DNA from: Gammaproteobacteria bacterium
Lineage (GTDB): Bacteria; Pseudomonadota; Gammaproteobacteria; Enterobacterales; Kangiellaceae
Direction: 5' to 3'
Assembly (NCBI GenBank): GCA_013372875.1
Contig: JABXIW010000107.1
Coordinates: 20,871 to 84,870, forward strand
Length of the DNA: 64,000 bases
The notes beneath the pieces were generated by a model. That model made no database searches and was not told the DNA's origin. It saw nothing but the letters and a program-made list of their open reading frames with translations. The position numbers and the translations under genes were made by a program. Below are positions 20,939 to 29,649 of the stretch, piece after piece (positions within the stretch are counted from its first letter, which is position 1; each line of letters opens with the position of its first letter).

Positions 20939-22797
20939 TCACACTCAAAGTCATCTTGCCCAACTGGACGGCATTGAGGCGGAAAGCCTTTATTTTGCCA
21001 ATGAGCAAATATTCCTGAGTTTTTAATGTGGGCTTTAAACGCGTCAGATTGCCTGACTTTGCTGCCGCCTTCTCCCCAATAAAATAAAACTTTATCAAAA
21101 GGAGCTGGCTGACCCAAAGACAACAAGATGTAATCAATCATGCCTTGATCATGGTTTTCCGAATTTTCAACAAACTGCCTAATATCATTAGCCAATTCTG
21201 AATGATCCTTATTCGAGCTTTTAAAGGCCTCATAGAGCTCATCGTGACGATGCCAGCCATACAAAAGTCTAAAATTATTCGTTATAGACTTAAAAGCTAG
21301 CTCTTCATCCGTTCTAGCCAAAGCATTCAAAGGCCCGAATATTACTTTATGCGAGCTATTATTTAAGGCTTCTAAATAAACCTCTACGCTCTCTTTATAA
21401 AATCCCAACTCAGATAAAACTGCTGTAATATTTTCTTTGCATGGAACGTATAAAGGTTCGTATTCAGCACAAGTTTGGAAATCTTTTAAAGCAAGATCCA
21501 AAAATCCCAGAGTATTATAGTGCAGCCCTCGCCAATTAAGGGCTGAGGCATTCTTTGGGTTAATGGCAAGTGCCGCATTAAAATCATTTTCCAATTGCGT
21601 CATATCAACCGTCTCGAGCCCTTCTTGATACGAATTCATTAAAATTTTACCGCGAACGGCTAAGGCCAAAGAGCTATCTGGGTTGATACTTAAAACCTTT
21701 TCAATATATTGGGAAGATTTTTGCTTTACTTCGCCCCGCTCTGCTTTACTGTAACCGTATTCAACCATTAGCGACTGTAGCGCAGCTTTAATCTCTAAAG
21801 CCTGCACAAAGTTAGGATCTTGCTCTAGGGCTTGAGATAAAAACTCGTCTGCTTCATTCAGCCTGAAGCGACCTTGAAATAGTGGTCGTGCTTTAAGAAA
21901 CAATTCGTAGGCCGATAGGTTATCAGTACTTGCTTTAACCGCTACCTGTTCAATGATAGAAATACCTAAATGATCCTTCAAAGCAGCAACTATCGATTTC
22001 GAAATTTCATCTTGAATGGCAAAGATATTTTCGGCGGTCAAAGGCCTGTCATAAGTCTCTGACCATAAATGTTTATCGGTTTCTGCTTCTATCAATTGCG
22101 CCGTCACCCGAATAGTGTCACCAGCTTTTCTAACTGAGCCTTCCAACACATGCTTCACTTTCAATTTTTCAGCAATTTCAGGAATTCCGATATCTCGCCC
22201 TTTAAACTGAAAAGAAGAGGTACGCGAAGATACATTAAGTTCTTTAATTTTGACTAAAACATTAAGGATTTCTTCGGCAATACCATCGGAGAAATACTCT
22301 TGATCGCCAGTAGAAGATAAATCAGCAAAGGGCAAAACGGCTATCGAAGCATCAGTTAAAGCAGCAATTTCTTGCTTGGCAGTTTCGGCGGGAACAGCGC
22401 TAACTTGCTGATCAGCGGAGCTTACCGATAAAGGCTCTACTGCTGGCGGGCTTATGCGCTGCCAAATAATCATCAGCAACAACAAGAAAACCGCAAATAA
22501 GGTAATTAAATCGAGTTTTTTGGCGGTTTGATGGGTAATCGATTTATTGCGGTCGACATCTTTTTCTCGCTTGAGTCCTTCAGGAGTTAACTCATAAGCC
22601 CATGAGAATAATAATGTTGGAATAAAACCAATTAAAAGCGCTAAAAAGATATAACGGCTAGTTTCTTCGGATAATTGCAATACCGGCACTAATGTATCTG
22701 CAACCTGCATCAACAGCCAGCCAATCACCACATAGGCAATCGCCACCCGAAACACATTGCGCTTTTTTAGTTCATCAATAAATTTACTCAATGTCAT
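20935..22797 (-). CDS. TolB-like/TPR membrane protein
   Basis: A protein of about 620 residues in three parts. The N-terminus (FIDELKKRNVFRVAIAYVVIGWLLMQVAD) is typical of a family of membrane-bound TPR proteins, with three hydrophobic segments at about 18-35, 43-65 and 88-105. Next is a FlgO/TolB-like domain (SIAVLPFADLSSTGDQEYFS..., about 150-280). The C-terminal half holds several TPR-like helical repeats (about 330-480). It probably senses or scaffolds other proteins; no catalytic residues are seen. The ATG at 22797 directly abuts a GAGGGA box; a TTG at 22791 is spaced better (6 bases) and may be the true start. It diverges from rho. Confidence 0.8.
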   Translation of the reverse strand: MTLSKFIDELKKRNVFRVAIAYVVIGWLLMQVADTLVPVLQLSEETSRYIFLALLIGFIPTLLFSWAYELTPEGLKREKDVDRNKSITHQTAKKLDLITLFAVFLLLLMIIWQRISPPAVEPLSVSSADQQVSAVPAETAKQEIAALTDASIAVLPFADLSSTGDQEYFSDGIAEEILNVLVKIKELNVSSRTSSFQFKGRDIGIPEIAEKLKVKHVLEGSVRKAGDTIRVTAQLIEAETDKHLWSETYDRPLTAENIFAIQDEISKSIVAALKDHLGISIIEQVAVKASTDNLSAYELFLKARPLFQGRFRLNEADEFLSQALEQDPNFVQALEIKAALQSLMVEYGYSKAERGEVKQKSSQYIEKVLSINPDSSLALAVRGKILMNSYQEGLETVDMTQLENDFNAALAINPKNASALNWRGLHYNTLGFLDLALKDFQTCAEYEPLYVPCKENITAVLSELGFYKESVEVYLEALNNSSHKVIFGPLNALARTDEELAFKSITNNFRLLYGWHRHDELYEAFKSSNKDHSELANDIRQFVENSENHDQGMIDYILLSLGQPAPFDKVLFYWGEGGSKVRQSDAFKAHIKNSGIFAHWQNKGFPPQCRPVGQDDFECD

Positions 22798-22882
22798 TCC
22801 CTCGAGACATCTCAGCAATCACTCATACTAACATATATCAAAGCCTTGAAAAGGCTAGACAAACCTTAGCCTCAATGCTAAA

Positions 22883-22911
22883 TTGACTCTTGCTGAAACC
22901 AGCAGTACCTA
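22883..22911 (+). promoter_or_regulatory. putative rho promoter
   Basis: TTGACT (22883-22888) and TACCTA (22906-22911) are 17 bases apart, predicting a leader of roughly 135 bases before rho. rho is known to be autoregulated through its leader in other bacteria; here that is inference. Confidence 0.35.
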
Positions 22912-23008
22912 TAGCCGCAATAGCTCCTAAGTGAGTCTCCTTGAAGAAAAATATGGAAGCGGCAACTCCAATTTTAAAAATTTTAAATTAACATTTAAAA
23001 CACAGGAC

Positions 23009-23022
23009 TGATCGATCGATCA
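23009..23022. repeat. 14-bp perfect palindrome in the rho leader
   Basis: TGATCGATCGATCA is a perfect palindrome with three overlapping GATC sites, 33 bases before the rho start. It could be a protein-binding site or a cluster of Dam methylation sites. Confidence 0.5.
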
Positions 23023-23054
23023 CAACCATTTCTCAACTTTTCTAGTACATCTCT

Positions 23055-24311
23055 ATGAATTTATCTGAATTAAAGAAAAAAAATGCCCAAGAACTCGCCG
23101 AATTAACCAAAGCTGCAGGCCTTGAGCATATGGCGCGGATGCGCAAACAGGACATTATCTTTGGCTTATTAAAAAACCACGCTAAATCTGGTGAAGACAT
23201 TTTTGGTGGTGGTGTTTTAGAAATCTTGCCCGATGGCTTCGGTTTCTTACGTTCAGCCGAAGGCTCTTACTTAGCGGGCCCAGATGATATCTACGTTTCA
23301 CCAAGCCAAATACGCCGCTTTAATTTACGTACAGGTGATACCATTTCTGGCAAGATCCGACCGCCAAAAGACGGTGAGCGCTATTTTGCATTATTGAAAG
23401 TTGCTGAAATCAACTATGACAGTCCTGAAAATTCACGTCGCAAGATCTTATTCGAAAACTTAACGCCGCTACATCCTGATGAGCGTATGCGTATGGAGCG
23501 CGGTAATGGTTCAACCGAAGATATCACAGCTCGTGTTATCGATTTAGCTTCACCAATCGGCAAGGGGCAACGCGCCTTGATCGTATCGCCACCAAAAGCC
23601 GGTAAAACCATGATGCTGCAGAATATCGCTCAGTCGATCACGACTCAGCATCCTGATTGCATGGTTATCGTATTGTTAATTGACGAACGTCCAGAAGAAG
23701 TAACAGAAATGCAGCGCATGGTACAAGGCGAAGTCGTTGCTTCGACTTTCGATGAGCCAGCGGCTCGTCACGTCCAAGTGGCGGAAATGGTTATCGAGAA
23801 AGCCAAGCGTTTAGTTGAGCATAAAAAAGACGTGGTGATATTACTCGACTCGATAACCCGCTTAGCTCGTGCCTACAACACAGTAGTTCCATCGTCTGGC
23901 AAGGTTCTTACGGGTGGTGTTGATGCTAACGCCCTACAACGCCCTAAGCGTTTCTTCGGTGCGGCTCGTAACATCGAAGAAGGCGGTAGCTTAACTATTA
24001 TCGCTACTGCACTAGTCGATACTGGCTCTAAGATGGACGAAGTGATTTACGAAGAATTTAAAGGCACTGGTAACATGGAATTACACCTTTCTCGCAAGAT
24101 CGCTGAGAAACGTGTCTTCCCTGCTATCGACTTTAACCGTTCTGGCTCACGTAAAGAAGATTTATTAACCTCTCCAGACGAACTGCAAAAGATGTGGATC
24201 TTACGCAAAATCTTACATCCAATGGATGAGTTAGACGCGATTGAATTCTTGATCGACAAAATGGCACTGACGAAGTCGAATGACGAGTTCTTCGACGCCA
24301 TGAAAAGATAA
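23055..24311 (+). CDS. rho: transcription termination factor Rho
   Basis: Rho is the hexameric RNA-dependent ATPase that ends transcription. The 418-residue protein has the N-terminal Rho-N helical domain ([17 protein letters not shown]), the cold-shock-like RNA-binding domain ([22 protein letters not shown], about 60-81), Walker [11 protein letters not shown] (about 178-187), Walker [17 protein letters not shown] (about 259-274) and the Q/R-loop region. Length matches E. coli Rho (419). No strong ribosome-binding site is visible before the ATG. A leader of over 100 bases precedes it. Confidence 0.98.
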   Translation: MNLSELKKKNAQELAELTKAAGLEHMARMRKQDIIFGLLKNHAKSGEDIFGGGVLEILPDGFGFLRSAEGSYLAGPDDIYVSPSQIRRFNLRTGDTISGKIRPPKDGERYFALLKVAEINYDSPENSRRKILFENLTPLHPDERMRMERGNGSTEDITARVIDLASPIGKGQRALIVSPPKAGKTMMLQNIAQSITTQHPDCMVIVLLIDERPEEVTEMQRMVQGEVVASTFDEPAARHVQVAEMVIEKAKRLVEHKKDVVILLDSITRLARAYNTVVPSSGKVLTGGVDANALQRPKRFFGAARNIEEGGSLTIIATALVDTGSKMDEVIYEEFKGTGNMELHLSRKIAEKRVFPAIDFNRSGSRKEDLLTSPDELQKMWILRKILHPMDELDAIEFLIDKMALTKSNDEFFDAMKR

Positions 24312-24451
24312 GTTATAAAAGGCCTTTTTAGCGCCCTGCTTTGTTAGTTTCTTGCTCAATCGGTCGAGTATTTCAATACACTCCATCATTGCGCGAGAAA
24401 CTGCCTCGCAGAAACACTAAAAATCCTCTTTTCTAAACTTATCTTTGACCT

Positions 24452-24715
24452 ATGAAAAATCTTCTTAAATTCTTTTTAATCCCTGTATCCCAAATCCTAG
24501 CTGTTTTATGTGCTTTTGGTTTATCAGGCCAAATAGCTGCCATCTATATGCTTGCTACTAATCAAGTTCAAGAAGGCCAACCAATTTTTATGGATGAACT
24601 TGCTCCAAATTTGGATGACTTGATTTATAGAAGTATCATTACAACCCTATTATTTATCATTTGTGCTTGTATCGCCTATAAAGGCAAAAAGTATTTATCA
24701 AATATCAAAGATTAA
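24452..24715 (+). CDS. small membrane protein of unknown function
   Basis: An 87-residue protein with two hydrophobic segments (LLKFFLIPVSQILAVLCAFGLSG, about 3-25, and SIITTLLFIICACIAYKG, about 62-79) separated by a short acidic loop. I do not recognise a family. It lies 140 bases downstream of rho and just upstream of a MITE-like repeat. No obvious ribosome-binding site. Confidence 0.5.
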   Translation: MKNLLKFFLIPVSQILAVLCAFGLSGQIAAIYMLATNQVQEGQPIFMDELAPNLDDLIYRSIITTLLFIICACIAYKGKKYLSNIKD

Positions 24716-24758
24716 CCTCTGGTGAGTCCCTTTAAGGTTAGCCGAAAGCAATCAAATT

Positions 24759-24964
24759 ATAGTGCAAATTGGGCAGGGATAGCCCAATTTAGCAAAGACG
24801 AAACAGGAAGTTTCGTTTTGAGGCGCGTTAATAATTTTATTGATTGAGGGAAACGCGCAGCGTCTAACTTTATGGGTGGTCTTCTCTTTGGTTACTTTCT
24901 CTTGACCACGCAAGAGAAAGTAACTCGCTGAAAAAGCGAAAAGCATGATATCGTTTTGCACTAT
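24759..24964. repeat. MITE-like element with terminal inverted repeats and internal hairpins
   Basis: A 206-bp noncoding block bounded by a perfect 10-bp inverted repeat: ATAGTGCAAA (24759-24768) and TTTGCACTAT (24955-24964). Inside are three further inverted repeats: AAATTGGGC/GCCCAATTT (24766-24774 and 24782-24790), ACGAAAC/GTTTCGT around position 24802, and a perfect 14-bp stem GTTACTTTCTCTTG/CAAGAGAAAGTAAC (24891-24904 and 24911-24924). An open frame on the minus strand encodes the peptide LLRGQEKVTKEK, which I recall as a by-product of dispersed repeats in other proteobacterial genomes. No transposase is present. Copy number cannot be seen from one window. Confidence 0.6.
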
Positions 24965-25002
24965 CTGCTAGAATACCCCCAATACCAAAAACCAAAACCC
25001 CT

Positions 25003-26484
25003 ATGCAATACAAAGACCTACGCGATTTTATTTCCAAACTCGAGTCTATGGGCGAGTTAAAACGTGTTTCTGTGGAAGTGGATCCAAATTTAGAAATGAC
25101 GGAGATTTGCGATCGAACTTTACGTGCTGGCGGTCCGGCGATTTTATTCGAAAATGTTAAAGGTCATTCGATTCCTGTTTTGGGCAATTTGTTTGGTACT
25201 ACTCGCCGTGTTGCTTTAGCTATGGGCAAAGAGGACTTGTCGGGATTAAGGGATTTAGGTGAATTGCTAGCATTTTTAAAAGAGCCAAAACCACCTGAAG
25301 GTTTACGCGACGCTTGGGAGCAGTTGCCAGTCTTTAAGCAAGTGCTAAATATGGCACCCAAAAAGGTTAAAAAAGCGCCATGCCAGCAGATTATTTTAGA
25401 AGGCGATGAGGTCGATTTAACTAAAATCCCCGTACAAACTTGCTGGCCAGGTGATGCAGCGCCTTTAATGACTTGGGGTTTAACGGTCACTCGCGGTCCT
25501 AATAAATCACGCCAGAATTTAGGCATCTATCGCCAACAAGTCTTGGGCAAAAACAAACTGATTATGCGCTGGTTGGCGCATCGCGGTGGCGCACTAGACT
25601 TTAAAGAATGGTGTGAAGCCAATCCTGGTGAGCCCTTCCCCGTTTCGGTAGCCTTTGGCGCCGATCCAGCAACTATTTTAGGCGCTGTAACCCCAGTGCC
25701 TGACACGCTGAGCGAATATGCTTTTGCTGGGCTATTGCGTGGTGAGAAAACTGAAGTAGTTCAGTCCATTGGCAATGACTTACAGGTACCAGCATCCAGT
25801 GAAATCGTTCTTGAAGGTTATATTGATCCGAATGAGATGGCCGATGAAGGCCCTTATGGCGATCATACGGGTTATTACAATGAGGTTGAGCGTTTCCCTG
25901 TATTTACCGTTGAGCGCATCAGCATGCGCGAAAATCCAATCTATCATTCGACCTATACTGGCCGTCCACCTGATGAACCCGCGATTTTAGGCGAGGCCTT
26001 AAACGAAGTTTTCGTACCTATTCTGCAAAAGCAATTCCCTGAAATTACCGACTTTTACCTACCACCTGAGGGATGTTCGTATCGTTTAGCGGTAGTTTCG
26101 ATGAAGAAGCAATATCCAGGTCATGCCAAAAGAGTCATGATGGGTGTTTGGTCTTTTCTTAGACAATTTATGTATACCAAGTTTGTTATCGTGGTGGACG
26201 ATGATGTGAATACCCGCGATTGGAAAGATGTGATTTGGGCACTAACCACTCGGGTCGATCCTACTCGTGATACCACTCTTATCGACAATACGCCGATTGA
26301 TTATTTAGATTTTGCTTCGCCTGTTTCTGGGCTCGGCTCAAAAATGGGCATCGATGCCACCAATAAATTGCCTGGCGAGACTGATCGCGAATGGGGCGAA
26401 CCGATTGTGATGGACAAGGCGGTTAAAGATAAGGTTGATACCATTTGGGATCAGCTGCAATTAATGCCCAAGGAAGACAGCTAA
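25003..26484 (+). CDS. ubiD: 3-octaprenyl-4-hydroxybenzoate carboxy-lyase UbiD
   Basis: UbiD is the prenylated-FMN-dependent decarboxylase of ubiquinone synthesis. The 493-residue protein begins [22 protein letters not shown] and contains the family segments [24 protein letters not shown] (in parts, about 43-66), [21 protein letters not shown] (in parts, about 171-191), [14 protein letters not shown] (about 282-295), and [21 protein letters not shown]. Length equals E. coli UbiD. It is followed with no gap by an NAD(P)H-flavin reductase gene, the ubiD-fre order also seen in E. coli. The flavin reductase could supply reduced flavin for cofactor handling, which is inference. Confidence 0.97.
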   Translation: MQYKDLRDFISKLESMGELKRVSVEVDPNLEMTEICDRTLRAGGPAILFENVKGHSIPVLGNLFGTTRRVALAMGKEDLSGLRDLGELLAFLKEPKPPEGLRDAWEQLPVFKQVLNMAPKKVKKAPCQQIILEGDEVDLTKIPVQTCWPGDAAPLMTWGLTVTRGPNKSRQNLGIYRQQVLGKNKLIMRWLAHRGGALDFKEWCEANPGEPFPVSVAFGADPATILGAVTPVPDTLSEYAFAGLLRGEKTEVVQSIGNDLQVPASSEIVLEGYIDPNEMADEGPYGDHTGYYNEVERFPVFTVERISMRENPIYHSTYTGRPPDEPAILGEALNEVFVPILQKQFPEITDFYLPPEGCSYRLAVVSMKKQYPGHAKRVMMGVWSFLRQFMYTKFVIVVDDDVNTRDWKDVIWALTTRVDPTRDTTLIDNTPIDYLDFASPVSGLGSKMGIDATNKLPGETDREWGEPIVMDKAVKDKVDTIWDQLQLMPKEDS

Positions 26485-27228
26485 ATGACTGATTCTATTG
26501 ATAATAATCAAAATACTTTTTATGAGCTTGAAGTACGCTTGGTACGCAAAGTCAGCTCAGATGTTTACTGGGTTCAACTTGATCCACTTGGCGAACTGCC
26601 GCCCTACTCCGCTGGTCAATATTTGATGTTGGAATTGGCTGACGGTCATTTATGCCCTTTTTCCATTGCCAGCTCACCTTTGCAAGATGTGCTTGAGCTG
26701 CATATTAGACGATTACCTGGGCATGATGAGGCAGACAAAATCATTAGTCATTTAAAACACCGCAACAAGGTTCGAGTGCAAATGCCTTTTGGTGATTGTT
26801 TACTGACCGATTCTGAGCGCCCAGCGGTATTTATTGCGGGCGGTACTGGTTTTGCGCCCTTTCATTCGATTATTAAAACCGCTTTGATGAATGGCGATAA
26901 GCGCCCTCTTATTCTCTATTGGGGAGCGCAAACGGGCGATGACTTATACTTACTTGAAGAACCTCAAGAGTGGTCTGATTCGGTGGAAAACTTGACCTTT
27001 GTGCCAGTGCTATCTGGGATCGACCCTGATTGGCAAGGGCGTAAGGGTTTCGTGCATCATGCTTTTATGCTCGATTACGATGATTTAAGTGGTATGGATA
27101 TTTTTGTCGCTGGCTCTGAGCCCATGGTGATGTCGGTGTACCAAGATTTGCTGGATCGAGGTGTAGCCAAAGCCGATATCCACTCTGATATTCTGCAAAT
27201 CAAACGGCAGTTTGGCCAGCTCGATTAG
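26485..27228 (+). CDS. fre: NAD(P)H-flavin reductase (Fre-like)
   Basis: A 247-residue ferredoxin-reductase-fold protein with a flavin-binding barrel (PFSIASSP, about 54-61, the RxYS-like site), an NAD-binding domain with GGTGFAPF (about 114-121) and a C-terminal MVMSVYQDLLDRG segment. There is no iron-sulphur domain. Fre reduces free flavins with NAD(P)H. It starts on the base after the ubiD stop, so the two form an operon, and a strong terminator follows. The sequence fits Fre or LuxG, and the position next to ubiD favours Fre. Confidence 0.88.
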   Translation: MTDSIDNNQNTFYELEVRLVRKVSSDVYWVQLDPLGELPPYSAGQYLMLELADGHLCPFSIASSPLQDVLELHIRRLPGHDEADKIISHLKHRNKVRVQMPFGDCLLTDSERPAVFIAGGTGFAPFHSIIKTALMNGDKRPLILYWGAQTGDDLYLLEEPQEWSDSVENLTFVPVLSGIDPDWQGRKGFVHHAFMLDYDDLSGMDIFVAGSEPMVMSVYQDLLDRGVAKADIHSDILQIKRQFGQLD

Positions 27229-27235
27229 ACCCAAT

Positions 27236-27265
27236 AAAAAAAGGAGCCGATTGGCTCCTTTTTGT
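27236..27265. terminator. bidirectional terminator between fre and the SBP gene
   Basis: A perfect 8-bp stem, AAGGAGCC (27241-27248) and GGCTCCTT (27253-27260), with a GATT loop. A runs precede it and T runs follow it, so it can serve both convergent genes. Confidence 0.9.
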
Positions 27266-27280
27266 TTTAAGCTACTGATT

Positions 27281-28075
27281 TTATTGGTAGTTAGACATAT
27301 GCTTTTCAATTTGATTATTCGCTACCATTTGCTCTAAGCCGCTCATGATAGTTGCAATCTTGTCCGCCTTACTGCTTTTCTTACTGAACATATAAGCTAC
27401 GCTGTCTACAGGAATAACCACCGAAGATTCCTTCATTTTGGCACCTAAGCCTTTGCGTTTAATGATATAGCGGCCTTCTACAGGATCCACTAAAACACCA
27501 TCAACACGACCGTATTCAACGTTGTAGAAGCTCGCCTCATTGGTCGGGCTGCCAACAAAGGAACGGCTATATTGAGCATGATTCATAAAACCGTCAACCA
27601 GATCGCCATAAAAGTAGCCATCAGAAACGCCAATTTTATTACCAAAACTCAAGAATTGACCTAGGTCATCGCCATTGAAGCTACTGTTGGTTGGTACGAA
27701 TAAAACAAAAGATTCTTTTCTGTAAGGTGTTGAAAAATCAGCAAATTTCTTACGCTCGCTGGTCGGTGTAGCTCCCGCCAATACATCGACTTTACCTGCT
27801 TCAACATCTTCTAATAATTCCGACCATGACTTTTCTACATAAGCCAAGTCGCAGCCTGCTTGCGAAGCAGCCATGGCCAAAATATCCACATCAATTCCCC
27901 GCATTTTCTTATTCTCGAAGAATTGATACGGCTTTCTGGATTCCCAGCCATAGGTGATTACACAATCAGATTTTTTAACGGTTGTCGCTTCTTGTTGTTC
28001 TGAACTTCCTTTTTCATCACCACAAGCAACTAACAAGACTGATGCCAATAACATCAACGGTTTTACCAGTCGCAT
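27281..28075 (-). CDS. periplasmic solute-binding lipoprotein (SBP family 3)
   Basis: A 264-residue protein with a lipobox LLVACG (Cys18), then a periplasmic binding domain of the amino-acid type: WESRKPYQFFENKKMRGIDVDI, LEDVEAGKVDVLAGATPTSERKKFADFSTPY (in parts) and VEYGRVDGVLVDPVEGRYII. Such proteins bind polar amino acids or similar ligands for ABC uptake or sensing. No permease or ATPase gene is nearby, so it may work with a distant transporter or be a stand-alone receptor. It lies opposite fre, with a bidirectional terminator between. Confidence 0.88.
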   Translation of the reverse strand: MRLVKPLMLLASVLLVACGDEKGSSEQQEATTVKKSDCVITYGWESRKPYQFFENKKMRGIDVDILAMAASQAGCDLAYVEKSWSELLEDVEAGKVDVLAGATPTSERKKFADFSTPYRKESFVLFVPTNSSFNGDDLGQFLSFGNKIGVSDGYFYGDLVDGFMNHAQYSRSFVGSPTNEASFYNVEYGRVDGVLVDPVEGRYIIKRKGLGAKMKESSVVIPVDSVAYMFSKKSSKADKIATIMSGLEQMVANNQIEKHMSNYQ

Positions 28076-28174
28076 TTTTTTCCCCTAACTATTTTTGGAT
28101 GAAAAATATACGGTCAGTATCGATCGAAATGTGAACTGGATCAAGTATTTGTGTATAAAAATTCGACAGTTATG

Positions 28175-28390
28175 TTAAGTATCGCTTTTAACAAGCTCTG
28201 GTTTCTGGATTGGCGCAAAGATCAGGTAAAAAATCCAAGCAAACCAAGAGATAAACCAAATGGCTAAGATCCAACCCAGTTTTTCACTGGCTATGGTCTT
28301 TTTTGATAGTAAAATCAATAGGATAGGCAAAATATATAAAAATCCTACGGTCATCATAAACAGTAAGATTGAAGTGATAGTAATGGCCAT
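28175..28390 (-). CDS. small two-span membrane protein, PLDc_N-like (second copy)
   Basis: A 71-residue protein with two hydrophobic helices (about 5-28 and 38-59) and the motif EKLGWILAIWFISWFAWIFYLI. It is a paralogue of the 64-residue protein just upstream. The pattern resembles the phospholipase D nuclease N-terminal (PLDc_N) domain that is often found alone as a short membrane protein. It is the last gene of a probable rpoH operon, with only 9 bases between it and its paralogue. Function unknown. Confidence 0.7.
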   Translation of the reverse strand: MAITITSILLFMMTVGFLYILPILLILLSKKTIASEKLGWILAIWFISWFAWIFYLIFAPIQKPELVKSDT

Positions 28391-28399
28391 TGACTAGTG

Positions 28400-28594
28400 T
28401 TAGGCCCTAGAGCTCTGAACAGGCGCTACGATTAAGTAAACAATCCAAGCGAACCAAGAAATGAACAAAGTAGCGAGAATCCAACCGGCTTTTTCCGCGC
28501 CATGGGTTTTATTTGAAGCGGCAATTGCTACGATTGGCACCAACCATAGCAATATAATTCCCACCAAAAACATTCCGCCAAATGCAATATCCAT
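28400..28594 (-). CDS. small two-span membrane protein, PLDc_N-like (first copy)
   Basis: A 64-residue membrane protein with two hydrophobic segments and EKAGWILATLFISWFAWIVYLI, nearly the same as in its downstream paralogue; the loops and C-termini differ. An AAGGAG ribosome-binding site overlaps the rpoH stop codon and lies about 9 bases before its ATG, so it is almost certainly translated from the rpoH transcript. The family resembles PLDc_N short membrane proteins. Its operon position suggests heat-shock-linked expression. Confidence 0.72.
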   Translation of the reverse strand: MDIAFGGMFLVGIILLWLVPIVAIAASNKTHGAEKAGWILATLFISWFAWIVYLIVAPVQSSRA

Positions 28595-28606
28595 ATATAG
28601 AGCTCC

Positions 28607-29455
28607 TTATGAAATGGCGTTTTTGATTTTGTTCATGGCATTTTTTTCTAACTGACGGATACGCTCCGCTGAAACACCATATTTTTCGGCCAAATCGTGC
28701 AAAGTGGCTTTTTGATCAGACAGCCAACGTTGCTGCAAAATGTCCTGACTACGCTCATCAAGCGTCTTCATCGCAGACATTAAACGCGCTTCACGCTGAT
28801 CTTGCCAATCGTTCTGCTCAACTTCTACCGCTGGATCGAGGCTTTTTGACTCAAGATAATGTACTGGCGCATAGGCTTGAGTGTCATCATCAATCGCTGG
28901 CGCATCAAAAGCTGCATCATGCGCATTCAAACGCCCTTCCATGCGCACCACCTCTTCTGGTGATACGTTAAGATCTTCGGCAATCGCCTTAACTTCCGCT
29001 TGATTTAACCAGCTTAACGTCTTTTTCTTTGAGCGCAGGTTAAAGAACAACTTACGTTGCGCTTTAGTGGTCGCCACTTTCACAATACGCCAGTTTTTCA
29101 ACACATATTCGTGAATTTCGGCTTTGATCCAATGCACCGCAAAAGATACCAAGCGCACGCCCATGGTCGGGTCAAAACGCTTAACCGCCTTCATTAAGCC
29201 AATATTACCTTCTTGGATAAGGTCCGCCTGCGGCAAACCATAACCATTATAACTTCTTGCTATATGAGCCACAAAGCGTAAGTGAGCCATTACTAACTGA
29301 CGCGCAGCATCTAAATTTTCTTCATCTCTGAAGCTATGAGCTAATGCCTGTTCTTCCTCAACAGATAGGACAGGAATCGCATTGACAGACGAGATATAAC
29401 CCTCGATGCTGCCTGTTGGTACGGCTAACGCCATAGACATTGAAGTGTTGCTCAT
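28607..29455 (-). CDS. rpoH: RNA polymerase sigma-32 factor RpoH
   Basis: RpoH is the heat-shock sigma factor. The 282-residue protein has region 1.2/2 ([49 protein letters not shown], in parts, about 85-120), the sigma-32-specific RpoH box RKLFFNLR (about 137-144), and region 4 with the helix-turn-helix [20 protein letters not shown] near the C-terminus. AGGAGG lies 8 bases before the ATG. Two perfect CIRCE operators lie 32-89 bases upstream, so it is probably repressed by HrcA. Two small membrane protein genes follow on the same strand. Confidence 0.97.
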   Translation of the reverse strand: MSNTSMSMALAVPTGSIEGYISSVNAIPVLSVEEEQALAHSFRDEENLDAARQLVMAHLRFVAHIARSYNGYGLPQADLIQEGNIGLMKAVKRFDPTMGVRLVSFAVHWIKAEIHEYVLKNWRIVKVATTKAQRKLFFNLRSKKKTLSWLNQAEVKAIAEDLNVSPEEVVRMEGRLNAHDAAFDAPAIDDDTQAYAPVHYLESKSLDPAVEVEQNDWQDQREARLMSAMKTLDERSQDILQQRWLSDQKATLHDLAEKYGVSAERIRQLEKNAMNKIKNAIS

Positions 29456-29486
29456 GCTTTCCTCCTATTAATACTTAAAATCTATA

Positions 29487-29513
29487 TTAGCACTCTTTAG
29501 GCTGGAGTGCTAA
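29487..29513. promoter_or_regulatory. CIRCE element (proximal, rpoH)
   Basis: TTAGCACTC (29487-29495), nine bases, then GAGTGCTAA (29505-29513): a perfect match to the HrcA operator CIRCE. It lies 32-58 bases before the rpoH start codon. Confidence 0.95.
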
Positions 29514-29517
29514 TTTT

Positions 29518-29544
29518 TTAGCACTCATTAATCTAGAGTGCTAA
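29518..29544. promoter_or_regulatory. CIRCE element (distal, rpoH)
   Basis: TTAGCACTC (29518-29526), nine bases, then GAGTGCTAA (29536-29544): a second perfect HrcA operator. Its centre is 31 bp from that of the first, about three helical turns, so both sites face the same side of the DNA. Confidence 0.95.
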
Positions 29545-29649
29545 AACCATGCCTATAAGAGCATATTTCTAGTTAAAAGTTTCAAATTTATCCCTATTGG
29601 CTATATAGTGAATCTCTATTAACAGTAAGTGTTTGATTTTGGAGTCATT

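Noticed and set aside
24752..24961. 69-residue minus-strand frame with LLRGQEKVTKEK
   Set aside because: It lies almost exactly within the repeat element and is made by its inverted repeats; no ribosome-binding site and no protein-like composition.
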